From assembly GCA_000151295.1 (NCBI GenBank), contig GG745392.1, positions 43,208 to 54,245 on the forward strand: a stretch of 11,038 bases of DNA. The letters are read 5' to 3'. Position numbers and translations under genes: made by a program. Numbering within the stretch: position 1 is the first letter of the stretch; each line of letters starts with the position of its first letter. This stretch comes from Allomyces macrogynus ATCC 38327. Its lineage: Eukaryota > Blastocladiomycota > Blastocladiomycetes > Blastocladiales > Blastocladiaceae. Under the pieces are notes generated by a model, which was not told the DNA's origin, did no database searches, and saw only the letters and a list, made by a program, of their open reading frames with translations. Positions 1 through 8,761 of this stretch are shown here, one piece after another.

Positions 1-73
1 CCGAGTAGACGACGTTAGATACCGACCTGCGCACGCTCGAGGCTCTTCACGTGCGGGAGCTGACCGCGCCGAA

Positions 74-3000
74 ATGCTGCCCGCGGCAAAAGAGGACGCG
101 GATGGGGCGCGCGCGCGGCGCGCGTCGACGGTCGCTGACGCGGGGCAGTGGCATTTGGCGCTGAATGAGGGCATGGCGACGGTGCTGAGACCGGCGCAGA
201 TGGTCGTGCGTGGCGGCACCGCTGGGGGGTTGCCGTCGGTTGCCGAGGAGGGGGCACAGCCGGAAATGATGCTCGATTTGACCAAGTACTCGGGCCTGAA
301 AATGGTCGCGGCGAGTGCCAAGGCCGTGGCGACGGTCGCCGGGCTCGATCGGAACAGTAATGCCTACGCGGTGGATTTGTCGAATAACCAGATCAAGAAT
401 ATGGATTTCTTGACGCATGCGGCCAAGATCAAGATTCTGTGCATGAGCAAGAACAAGGTACGATTGACTTCGTCTCGGGAAATGGTGGAGAAGAGGTGCG
501 CTGACCGCTTCCCGCCGCCGCGGACTAGATTTCCGACGTGAAAATGATCGAGGACCTGTCAAGCTTGATGTGGCTCGACCTGTCCTACAACCCGCTCCTC
601 AAGACCATGGACTTGCCGACGCAGTTCTACTTTCTCGTCTACCTCAATGTCTCGTACTGCGGGCTGCAGGCTGTACCCAACCTTGGGCTGCCTGTGCTCA
701 TGGAGCTCCACATGTCGGGCAACCAGCTCACGTACGTCTTGCTCTTTCGGTGGCCCTTCTTTTATCCGCAAACTGACCGACCAGAATCTAGGGAGCTCGC
801 CGTCCCGTGCTGGGTGCCGCTACTCGAGACGCTCATCGCCGACCACAATGGGATCCAGAAAATCTGGCCGCTTGACAACTGCCCGATGCTGCGCACCCTG
901 TCGCTGAAAAACAACCGCGTCTTCTGTTAGTTTCCACCCACGCCCTCACTCTCGTTTTCGTGCGTTCCGCTCACCACCACCACTTCCCCGTGTAGCCGAA
1001 CACGAACTGCTCTCGCTCGTCACCTGCCAGAACCTGACGAACGTCAACTTACTCGGCAACGAGATTGTGTCATCGGCCGACCGCAAGAGCGTCGCGCACT
1101 TTTTCCCGGCGTGGATGCCGCAGCGCGATGCGGCGATGGCGCCAATAGAGCGCGAGAGATTGGATCGGCTCTTGTTTCGCGCGCTGACGCGGTCGCTGAC
1201 GACGCGGTATTGCGCGATCAAGGATCCCGTCATGTACGTGGTTTGGATGTTCGAGTCATCGATCGAGAGGGAAGAACGGCGAGCTGACGCGCGGAGACTG
1301 TAGCTCAGGCGACATGGAGATCCTGGACCGCGTCTTGGTCGATGCCAAGCAGCTGATCACGGTTCGTTCGTTCTTGGAAGCATTGCCGTTAATACCGACC
1401 TCTGCGCTCGCTCACCCTCCACCCCCACATATCCTCAGAATATCGGCGACATCCAAGCGCAATTCCAAGACCTCATGTGCATTCTCAAAGGCGAGCCGCT
1501 CCCCACCCACCCCAGCACCACCTCCAATACCACCGCCTTCGCCACCCCGTCCCCACTCGACATCTCCGCGCGGGAATCCGCGGCCTACCACAACCTGACC
1601 CGGCTGTGCCGACAATGCATGGACGGCAACTTGCCCGATATGGCGCACGCTGTTTACGGCCGTGCGCGCGCGCTGCTCGTTGCCGCGCACGGGTACCAGT
1701 TGGCCATGCGGTTCCAGGCCCAGGCGCGCGGGTTTCTCTCGCGGATGCGGTGCGGGCAGTGGATTCATGCGATTGTGGGGGTGCAACGGCGGTGGCGCGC
1801 GGTGTTGGATGCGCGGAAGCGCAAGGAGGAGGAGAGGAAGGAGAGGGCAGCAGCGAAGGTGCAGGCGGTTTGGCGCGGGTGGCGGGTGCGGAGGGTGGTG
1901 GCGTTTATTCGCGGGTTGCGGGATGACCGGGCGAGTAAGGGCGCGGCGAGGGTGGAGGTGGACGACGACGAGGTAGATTTGGAGGGTACGCTGCGCATTG
2001 GCGCCCGAACATAGTCACCCCGCTCACGATATTGGTCCATGTAGACCTCGACGAACTCGCCGTCGTTGAGCCCGCCGCCGACCTCGACGACCTCCTCGAC
2101 GACCGCGTCCTGCAACAGCTCGACACCGTTGTGCAGGCGTTCCCGTCACACGCGTCGCTCGTCGAACACGTTGCGGGTCTCTCGGCCGCGCCGTCGTTCG
2201 ATACCGACCGCACCGAATCGCCTCCGGCCGCGATCCCGTCGCCCGGCCCGCTGCTCGACTCTCGACCTGCCGCCGACGAGACCGACTCGGTGCGCGACGC
2301 GGCGAGCGACCGGCGCACGACCAAGCTGGCCACGTCGCATAACGGCGCGCGGTTCGCCGGGCTCGGGTACGGGCTGGGCGCAAAGTGGACGGCCGCGTTT
2401 GGCGGCGTGTTTGGGAAGTTGTCGCCGCTCGATGCGATGGCCGAGTACGTTGGTCAAATTCCCGGCGTGAATCAACCGCATCACGCTCATGTATCTTGTT
2501 TTTTTGGGGTGTAGGCAAAAACCTGACTCGGAAACACTCGCCGTGCTCGTCGCGCAGCGCAAGCAAATGGAAGCCTACGCGCACGACTTGAAACTCGGCA
2601 CCACCGCCGCGCAATCCGGTGCCACCGGCACCGACTACGAACACCAAGGCCTGGAGCGCCCGTTCCGGTCGGGCGTGCGCCTGTCGCTGGATCTCGGACG
2701 CGGCGGGATCGCGGGACTCCCCGTGCGCCGCGGGACGCTGAGCGGTTCGGGCAAGTGGCCGAGTGAGCCGGCTCCGGGGAGTTCGGGGCTCGACGCACCC
2801 AATTTCCGAAGAGGGCAAGTCGGCGAGTTGCTGGAGCAGCAGGGCGCGGTGGCGGCGGCGGATTCGGTCGGCGATGCGTCACGGCGCGCGAGTCGGGCGT
2901 CGGTGATGGAAAGCGGCACGTCACGCCATGAGAGCACGAATGAGGGGGCGAGACGGTCGCCGGTCGTACATGGTGGACCGGCACGGCTGCCGCCGATTGG

Positions 3001-3748
3001 CGCGAGCTCGCGCGAGGATCTGGAGGAAGGTGAAAGTGCGAACACGGGCGCGGGCGACGAGCCGCGATCGGCGTGGCCGGACGATTCTCGACACGGGTGG
3101 GACTTGGACCCTGGCGCCGGCACGTTTGCCGCGGGCCAATTCGACGGCGGTGTTGGTGTTGGAGACGGCCCAGCACGAACGCGCATCGACGACCCTCTGG
3201 CACGAACGCGCGTTGACAACCCGCGCACCCAGGACCCGACCGCATCGTGGGCCTCCGCAACAGCGGCCGCGACCAGCGGGCTCTCGTCGAGCCTGTCCTC
3301 GACACACGCACGCACGCACTTTGACCCGGTCCGACCACCTCCACCACGACACCCACCGCCACCTGCCGCGCCCGCGCCCATCAAGTTCATCTGGGACCTC
3401 AACCTCACGGCACCGCCACCGCCACCACCGCCCGACGCCGACTTTGCCCACGTCGCAACACCACCCGCACCACCGTCCACCAAATTCCCACCACTTCGAC
3501 CCAACGTGCCAGTGGTCGCGCGCGGCGGCGCGCGGCACCTGTACTCGGCCACACTCGCCGACTTACGACTTGCCGCGGCCGCGGCGGAAGCTGAGGACCA
3601 TTTGGTACTCGCGCACGTGTTACGGCACGGCGTGGTGGGCATGGCTTCGCCCCCGCTGATGCAGCAGCCGCCGCAGGCTCTGGCGCTACCGCCGGTAGTG
3701 GCGGTGGGGAACGTGGTGCGTGCGAGTGAGAGGCTTGATCCGACGTGA
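74..3748 (+). CDS. Leucine-rich repeat and IQ-motif protein (8 exons, 1065 aa)
   Basis: Exons inferred by joining open frames at consensus splice sites: 74-457, 529-731, 792-925, 996-1233, 1304-1361, 1439-1985, 2045-2444 and 2515-3748. They total 3198 nt, and every junction keeps the frame. Seen in the product: about eight LRRs of 22-25 residues from roughly residue 98 to 265 (cores such as VDLSNNQI, WLDLSYN, YLNVSYCGL, ELHMSGNQL, TLSLKNNRV, NVNLLGNEI); a capping-like helical segment; three IQ-like motifs near 428-443, 450-465 and 476-492 (third: KVQAVWRGWRVRR); an acidic Asp/Leu-rich stretch; then a long Pro/Ala/Arg-rich, probably disordered tail with a run of seven prolines at 3411-3433. 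No signal peptide or membrane segment. LRRs act as protein-binding scaffolds and IQ motifs bind calmodulin or EF-hand light chains. The arrangement recalls CEP97 and LRRIQ proteins of centrioles and cilia, but I cannot assign orthology. The frame is open back to the window edge, so the true start could lie upstream of ATG 74. A different C-terminus is possible (see 3716-3821). Confidence 0.85.
3173..3226 (+). repeat. Two-copy 27-bp in-frame tandem duplication
   Basis: The 12-mer GCACGAACGCGC occurs at 3173 and again at 3200, and the following 15 bases are also similar. The period of 27 bp duplicates nine residues (ARTRIDDPL, then ARTRVDNPR) in the disordered tail of the LRR-IQ protein. It is likely a recent in-frame slippage or duplication with some divergence. 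Confidence 0.8.
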
Positions 3749-3821
3749 TAGTTGGGGACTGGGTAAGGGGATGGATGGGTGGGATGTACGAGTGGGTGTA
3801 TGCGACGTGTGTTACTTTCAG
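3716..3821 (+). other. Possible alternative terminal intron of the LRR-IQ gene
   Basis: A GTGCGT donor at 3716 lies exactly on a codon boundary before the annotated stop, and a good TTACTTTCAG acceptor ends at 3821. Splicing these would remove the stop at 3746-3748 and continue in frame to a TGA at 3906-3908, replacing the last 10 residues with about 29 others. A second donor, GTAAGG at 3763, paired with the same acceptor would instead give a 59-nt intron in the 3' UTR, which is a typical length for this window. The sequence alone cannot say which is used. Confidence 0.35.
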
Positions 3822-4113
3822 GACGATGTGAGAACGTTTCAGATGAATGGCTGGATGTGGAGCCTACGTCTCAGTCCCTGCAGAGGAAAGTTCAGGGGTT
3901 TGCGATGAGTGCAAACTAATTTGCTTTCGATACTTCCGTCTAGACCAGTCCCGCACTGTTTGAAAGAATGAATTGCATCTGAACCACGGATGAAAACAAC
4001 ACAGGAAACGAGGTTCGCTCCTGCGCTTGCTGGAGCAGACTGGTACAAAAGAATTAAAATGCGAAGAACCTGGAGATGATAATCATAGGGTTAGAACATT
4101 CCAGTATGTCTTT

Positions 4114-4187
4114 GTGTAGCCCCAGGATTCGAACCCAGGTCAGACTATCGCATTGTCGCATCCCGTTAAGCGACAAACTCGGCAACA
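4114..4187 (-). other. Degenerate tRNA-like sequence (Pol III-type boxes)
   Basis: Read on the minus strand, this is a 74-nt block with tRNA geometry. A 7-bp acceptor-like stem (TGTTGCC with GGCTACA) has one T-T mismatch. A T-arm has stem CTGGG/CCTGG around the classic loop TTCGAAT, and together these give a B-box. An A-box-like TGCCGAGT sits near the 5' end. No normal D-arm or anticodon arm forms; instead TTGTCGC pairs perfectly with GCGACAA around a 10-nt loop. I therefore regard it as a tRNA pseudogene or SINE head, not a working tRNA. Confidence 0.5.
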
Positions 4188-4641
4188 CAGAGAGACATTG
4201 TCGTGGGCGCAGAGGGCGTTATGTCAAGGTTCCCACGAAAAGTTGTGGGTCATAATCCTTGAGTTGCGCTTCTTGAATGCTGACCACCTCCCTCGACCAT
4301 TTCCCCACTTTTCGAAAAGAGAAGTCAGCTATTTCTTGACGGATAATGATCCGACAAACGCCTTGGGCGACCCTCACTGTGTATTCTGTTGATCGATGCT
4401 CAACTGTCATTTAAACACACGACTGAGCAGTGGCTGCAAGAAATAGAAGCTTGGATTTCCAAGACTGGTGTAAATTCGATAAATGTCTCTGTTGCTTGGT
4501 GGAAATTGACCACGTTTGGGTGATTTTGATGTGTTTGGCTCCTGAGAGCTCCAGGTCCCTTTTGTGAGCTTGCATTTCGAATCAAAGATTAGAGTCCGTG
4601 CAGACCTCAAACAGCATGACCACTCAATATTATGTCAGTGT

Positions 4642-4708
4642 TGTAGGTGCTTGGGTCGATTGTGGCGTCCCTTGTCACACTCCCAGCAAAGTCGACCCAA
4701 GCACTACA
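4642..4708. repeat. Imperfect 17-bp inverted repeat with 32-nt loop
   Basis: The left arm at 4642-4659 is complementary to the right arm at 4692-4708. The core TGCTTGGGTCGA faces TCGACCCAAGCA, and pairing continues through GTAG/CTAC and one further pair, with a single bulged G in the left arm. The loop spans 4660-4691. It is the longest stem I found in the window. It could fold in either strand's RNA (small-RNA precursor, 3'-end signal) or be a miniature fold-back element. Confidence 0.75.
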
Positions 4709-4880
4709 GTAATTGAGACAGGGCCAAAGCCGCCACACGCATTGGTCGGCCAACATCACGTCTCGCCCTTGTTTAGGGCGTTAGCTTATCTCTGTAAAGT
4801 GGAGATGCCATGTCGATGTGCACTGTGCAACAGACTTGACAGCTCGGGCGATTAACGGCCAGAGAAATAGTTTAATGAGA

Positions 4881-4907
4881 CGCAATGACACAAACACTTG
4901 TGTTGCG
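4881..4907. repeat. Short hairpin with 3-nt bulge
   Basis: CGCA-ATG-ACACAA (4881-4893) faces TTGTGTTGCG (4898-4907) across the 4-nt loop ACAC. This gives ten base pairs if the ATG is bulged out. It lies directly before a second inverted repeat. Confidence 0.6.
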
Positions 4908-4914
4908 CCTCCCC

Positions 4915-4980
4915 CATTGGCGTGTTCCTGCGTCTCTGCAGGACGCGTTGGGAAAACGTGTTGCGCTGGAGACGCCAATG
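4915..4980. repeat. 9-bp perfect inverted repeat enclosing a smaller hairpin
   Basis: CATTGGCGT at 4915-4923 is the exact reverse complement of ACGCCAATG at 4972-4980. Inside lies CCTGC-GTCTCT-GCAGG, a 5-bp hairpin. The right arm's flank GAGACGCCAATG (4969-4980) also resembles GAGACGCAATG at 4877-4887, so the block is bounded by a near-direct repeat. Confidence 0.55.
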
Positions 4981-5005
4981 CATTCAGCGACCTATAGCCT
5001 CTGAA

Positions 5006-5080
5006 GTTAATTTAGCTCATGCCACGCATGTTGTTCGGGCAAGCAGAGGCACAATCTGGGTTCGATTCCTGGATGCTGCA
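5006..5080 (+). other. Degenerate tRNA-like sequence (Pol III A and B boxes)
   Basis: TTAGCTCATG at 5012-5021 resembles a tRNA A-box and D-arm start. CTGGG-TTCGATT-CCTGG at 5056-5072 is a full T-arm and B-box, and the spacing between them is tRNA-like. The T-arm is almost identical to that of the 4114-4187 element. The putative acceptor strands (5006-5012 and 5073-5079) do not pair, and the anticodon arm is weak. This fits a tRNA-derived SINE or relic and not a functional tRNA. Confidence 0.45.
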
Positions 5081-5289
5081 ATACATCATGTCCTACCACG
5101 TATGGGCGGGTCAATGCGACGAGACGACTCTTGCCAGTTTTGTTCTGTCGACACCAGCCCTGGTGTGCAGTAGGTATCAACACGCAGTTGGACAAATCAA
5201 ATCCGAGGTCTCAATCAGACCAGAGCAAGGCCAGAACATGACAGCCAACCAAGTACAAGGATGCAAATCCAATCCTCGTCTCTAGTGCA

Positions 5290-5298
5290 AATAAATAA
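5290..5298 (-). promoter_or_regulatory. AU-rich element nonamer in the haspin 3' UTR
   Basis: Ten nucleotides after the haspin stop, the minus strand reads TTATTTATT, the core nonamer of AU-rich elements. CCCH zinc-finger proteins (the tristetraprolin family; Cth1/Cth2 in yeast) bind UAUUUAUU-type sites and promote mRNA decay. A role in haspin mRNA turnover is inference. A single short site can occur by chance. Confidence 0.3.
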
Positions 5299-5308
5299 TG
5301 ACTGCGCT

Positions 5309-8300
5309 TCACGCGCTCCTCCCCTTCCCCACCGCCGCAGCGGCCATCGCGCCCTCAATCACAGGCACTGCATCCGCCGCCGTGGGCACCGACGCGAGCC
5401 GGTCGGCCACGTCCATGAGCGCCTTCTGTACTTGCGCGTCGTCGGTCTTGATCACGAGCTTGCGCGCGAGGTATTGGAGCCACTACACATCGCGCACCCC
5501 AAGCCGTCAGTACTTTGCCGCGAGCCACGAACTTCAACCCCAATCACGCGCGTCACGTACCAGCACATTCGTCCGCGGATAATACCCACTCCACCTCTTC
5601 CCACCCCTCTCCACCACTTCCCGCATCCTCCTATACACCGCAAACTGCTCATCCTCGTCCTCGTCCCCCTCAAACACATGTTCCGGGATTGGCGCAAACT
5701 GCACGCCCCCACCCGCGTCGAGACACCGCGCAAATGTGAAATCAATCACCCTGCACACTTCGTCGGAATCCACCAACACATTGCCCCAATGCAAATCGCG
5801 GTGCTCAAACTCGCACTCCCGTTCGGCTAACCCCACGGCCCTTGCAATCTGCACCAGGCAACTCCACACGTCACGAACCTCCGCGTCCTCGAGCGGTATC
5901 CCGCCATGCGGCATATGCACCACGCAGTACCACATCGGCGTCCTCACCACCGCTGGGGGCCGCGGATTCCACGCGACGTGCGGCACCGCGACCGCGAACG
6001 CGTCGAACGCCGCGAGTAACGCCGGGTGGTATCCTTCGTTACTGCCCGGCGCGGGCGCACGGACCACGTCCACCTGCACGGTCGGCAGGAACCCGGGGAC
6101 GCGGCCGACGCGTAATGCGACGGCGAGTTCTGGGACGAGCATAGCGACGTCGCGCATTTCCGGCGCGTCGGTCTCGTCCTCGACCACCGTAGGGGGACGG
6201 CCGCGCACGGGCGTGCCCGGCTCGGCGCGCCGAATTGCTGCGACCGACATCCGCCGGTCGCGTAGGACGGCGGCGCGAGTCCGGCGAGCGGGAGTCGGCG
6301 TGCGGGGGTCCGGTACCGCGAACGGCATGATCTTGACGACCGTCTCTCGGGTTCCGTCGGCGACGCGTGGCGCTTTCGTGGGGCGCCGGACGAGGTAGAC
6401 GTCCGAGTAACTCGCTTCGCCGATTTTAGTCACGAAGGACGTGGTGGTGGCGGATGGGCGCGGGCGGTACGTGCGGCCGCCGAAGAGAGTGTCGTCGAAC
6501 GAGACGGGCGCGGCAGTGGTGGTGGAGGAGCGGGAGAGCGCGCAGAGTTGGAGCAGGCCAGTGAGGGTGTGTGGCAGGGATGATGACGCGGGGGTCGCGG
6601 GGGCCGTGAAGAGTGCGCGGGACGAGAGCGCGGGCGCGGGGGTGCCGGGGAACGAGGTCGCGCGCAGGCCGGTTCTTGGTGCTGATGAAGGAGACGTCAA
6701 ATCGAAGCGCGACAATGGCGTCGCACCGACCGCGCTCAGTCCAACCGAGCTCACTTGCGGCGTCTGGGCCGCGTCAGCCGACGTTTGCTCGGCCACGTCC
6801 GATCCCGGCGACAACACAATCACATTTCGCACTGGTGACAGCGATGTGGGCTGACCGGCTCCATTCGCGCGCGCGTGTCCCGCCGGCGTCGTGACCTGCG
6901 GAACGCCCGACGGGCTCGACGGAGGCGACGGCGACAGCGCAACCAATTGCTGCAACCCTGACGGTACCGGCGCCGTCCGCGCGGGGACCGCAACCGAACG
7001 GTTTGCGAGCGGCGAGTCGGCGTTTTCAAACTCGTCGTCGTCGCTCGACGATGCGCCGTCGGCGGCATGTGGGCTGAGGAAGAACGGCACGTTGCGATCG
7101 TCGTCATCGTCATCCTCGCTCGCTTCATCGGCCGTGTCGGGCACGGTCGGCATGTCGTCCCCGACACCCGAGTCGGTGCGGTCGCGTGCCGATGCGCTGG
7201 GAGCGGGAACGGGAGCGGGAACGGCGGGTTGCGGCGTGTCGGCGAGAACGAGGACGAGCGGGGCCGGGTCCACGTCCATGGCATCGTCGTCGCCGTGTGC
7301 CGGTTCGAGCAAAGAGTGCGTAGGTGGAGATGGCGGGGCGCGAGCGGGTGACGACCGCAGGACAGTTGGCGCTAATGGCGCGCGAGGCGACGACGCAGGC
7401 GTGACAGCGAGTGGCTCGGCCGTGAACGTGAATGGCGCGTCCCAATCAATGGCCATGGCAGTTTGCAACGGCGGATCGGCGAGGGTGGGAACTGGGTCGG
7501 GCACGGGGACAGGTTCGGGGTCGTCGAGGAGCGGCTCGAAATCGGGAATCGGGTCGACGACCGCAGATAACGGTGGCGGCAATGGGGTCGGATCAACGTC
7601 CATGTCGTCGCCCTGCGGTGGCAAATCGGCCAGACCCGAGTCGGTCGAGGGCGCAACGTCGAGCATCGGAGACGGGGCACGCGGTGATGCCGATACAGTG
7701 AGCGGTGACGTCGGTGCGGGCGATGTCGTGGTGCGAGTTGCAGAGGATGGCGGGTGAGAGGGCAAAGTCAGGTTGCGCGGCGACGCGACAGCAGGGGACC
7801 GCGACATAGTAGGGATGAGTACTCTTGGCTGGACGAGCGACCGCCGCCGAGAGGATGGAGTGGCCGTTGGGGTCGACGGGAGCGGGGTGGCGGCCAGAGC
7901 GTTTGCAGCATCGTTGCTGGCCGAGGTGGGCGCAGACACCGCTATGGGCGCGACATCGTCGTCGTTCGTGGTGGGCACGGTCACTGCAATCTGCGGCGCG
8001 ACGTTGATCGTCGAGGTAGCGCTGGGGGCGGCCTCCTCCGGCGCGGGATACGGCGCGGTCGACTCGACAGCCGCCTTCTTCGTTCTCCTGGGCTTGCGCA
8101 GTGCTTTCTTGGCCGTCGCCACGTCAGGCTTCCAGTCAGCGTCTTCCTGCTCCTTCAGTTTGCGTCTGCGCGCCGCGGCCGTGGGCTTGCGCACGGGCGA
8201 CTTGTCGGCAAACGGGTAGTCAAAGAGGGTCTTTTTCGACTTGACCGACACCCGCGCGGGCGCTGCGGCCTTGGACGTGCCGGTGCGAATGCGCTTGAGG

Positions 8301-8527
8301 CGCGCCTCGATCGGGTCGGTGTCGTTATCGTTGGGAAGCGAAAACGGGTCGTGGATTTCCAAGATGGTTGACGTGCGTGCAGGCGGAGCCTTGACAGCGG
8401 GCGGTGGGGCGGCCGACACGCCGAGGCCAACAAACGAGTGCGGGACGACAGCGACTTTGCGCTTGCCATAGGTACGCAATGTCGTCTCGCGCGGCAGCTT
8501 GGCCGCGGCCGCGGTCGACGGGAACAT
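5309..8527 (-). CDS. HASPIN: Haspin-family histone H3 (Thr3) kinase, 1046 aa
   Basis: Exon 1 is 8527-5561 (989 codons). A 78-nt phase-0 intron (5560-5483; donor GTACGT, branch TACTGAC, acceptor TAG) is followed by exon 2, 5482-5309 (57 codons plus stop). The start ATG sits in the context GGCACCATG. Haspin signatures seen: N-terminal TYGKRK (19-24); loop KIGEASYSDVYLV from 701; lysine K732; GGIPLE hinge region; FEHRDLHWGNVLV with catalytic D911 and N916; DFT (D929) in place of DFG; no APE; then RWSGYYPRTNVL spliced to WLQYLARKL, the haspin-specific C-lobe helix. Known for the family: nuclear kinase that phosphorylates histone H3 Thr3 in mitosis and recruits the chromosomal passenger complex to centromeres. 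The first roughly 650 residues are low-complexity, with basic patches near 119-125 and 144-151 and an acidic run near 470-478. The loop departs from GxGxxG, and the beta3-alphaC segment carries a basic insertion. The gene is convergent with the LRR-IQ gene. Confidence 0.93.
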
Positions 8528-8761
8528 GGTGCCGTCGGTTCGGGATCAAACGCAATCTTGCAGGTTGGTTGCTTGGTGGAGCGGCGTTCGAGGCGCCGGG
8601 CAGGTTGCGGCACAGCCGCAATTCAATCTATCGAGGTCGCAAGCCCGAATGCAGCAAGTTGGCGGTTGTGGTGGCAGGCAATTTCGTGCGGCAGTCGATG
8701 GTGATTGTTGGTGGTGATGCTCGCGCTGAACACCAACCCGTCGTCCACGGCATTGGTAGTC

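Larger units (their letters stand above)
3749..5308. other. Intergenic region between two convergent genes
   Basis: About 1.56 kb between the stop of the LRR-IQ gene and the stop of the haspin gene. Base composition is visibly less GC-rich than in the genes. Open frames here are short (under 95 codons), lack splice-linked partners and have no recognisable motifs, so I call no protein gene. The stretch must hold both 3' UTRs. It also contains two tRNA-like sequences (4114-4187 minus, 5006-5080 plus), a long inverted repeat (4642-4708) and two smaller hairpins (4881-4907, 4915-4980), which are listed separately. Confidence 0.75.

Noticed and set aside
47..562. 171-codon minus-strand open frame
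   Set aside because: It is antisense to the first LRR exons and spans a supported plus-strand intron; the LRR pattern fixes the coding strand.
3411..3433. Trinucleotide CCR microsatellite
   Set aside because: It is a short imperfect run that simply encodes the proline stretch of the LRR-IQ tail.
2487..3642. Long minus-strand open frames (291 and 335 codons)
   Set aside because: They are shadows of the last LRR-IQ exon in GC-rich DNA. They overlap each other in different frames and show no domain or splice-linked continuation.
4114..4187. Functional tRNA gene on the minus strand
   Set aside because: The T-arm and acceptor are fair, but no D-arm or five-pair anticodon stem with a 7-nt loop can be formed.
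6891..7757. 288-codon plus-strand open frame rich in Gly, Ser and Thr
   Set aside because: It lies wholly antisense to haspin exon 1, whose frame is proven by kinase motifs downstream; its composition is what the complement of Pro/Ala/Asp-rich GC-biased coding sequence gives.
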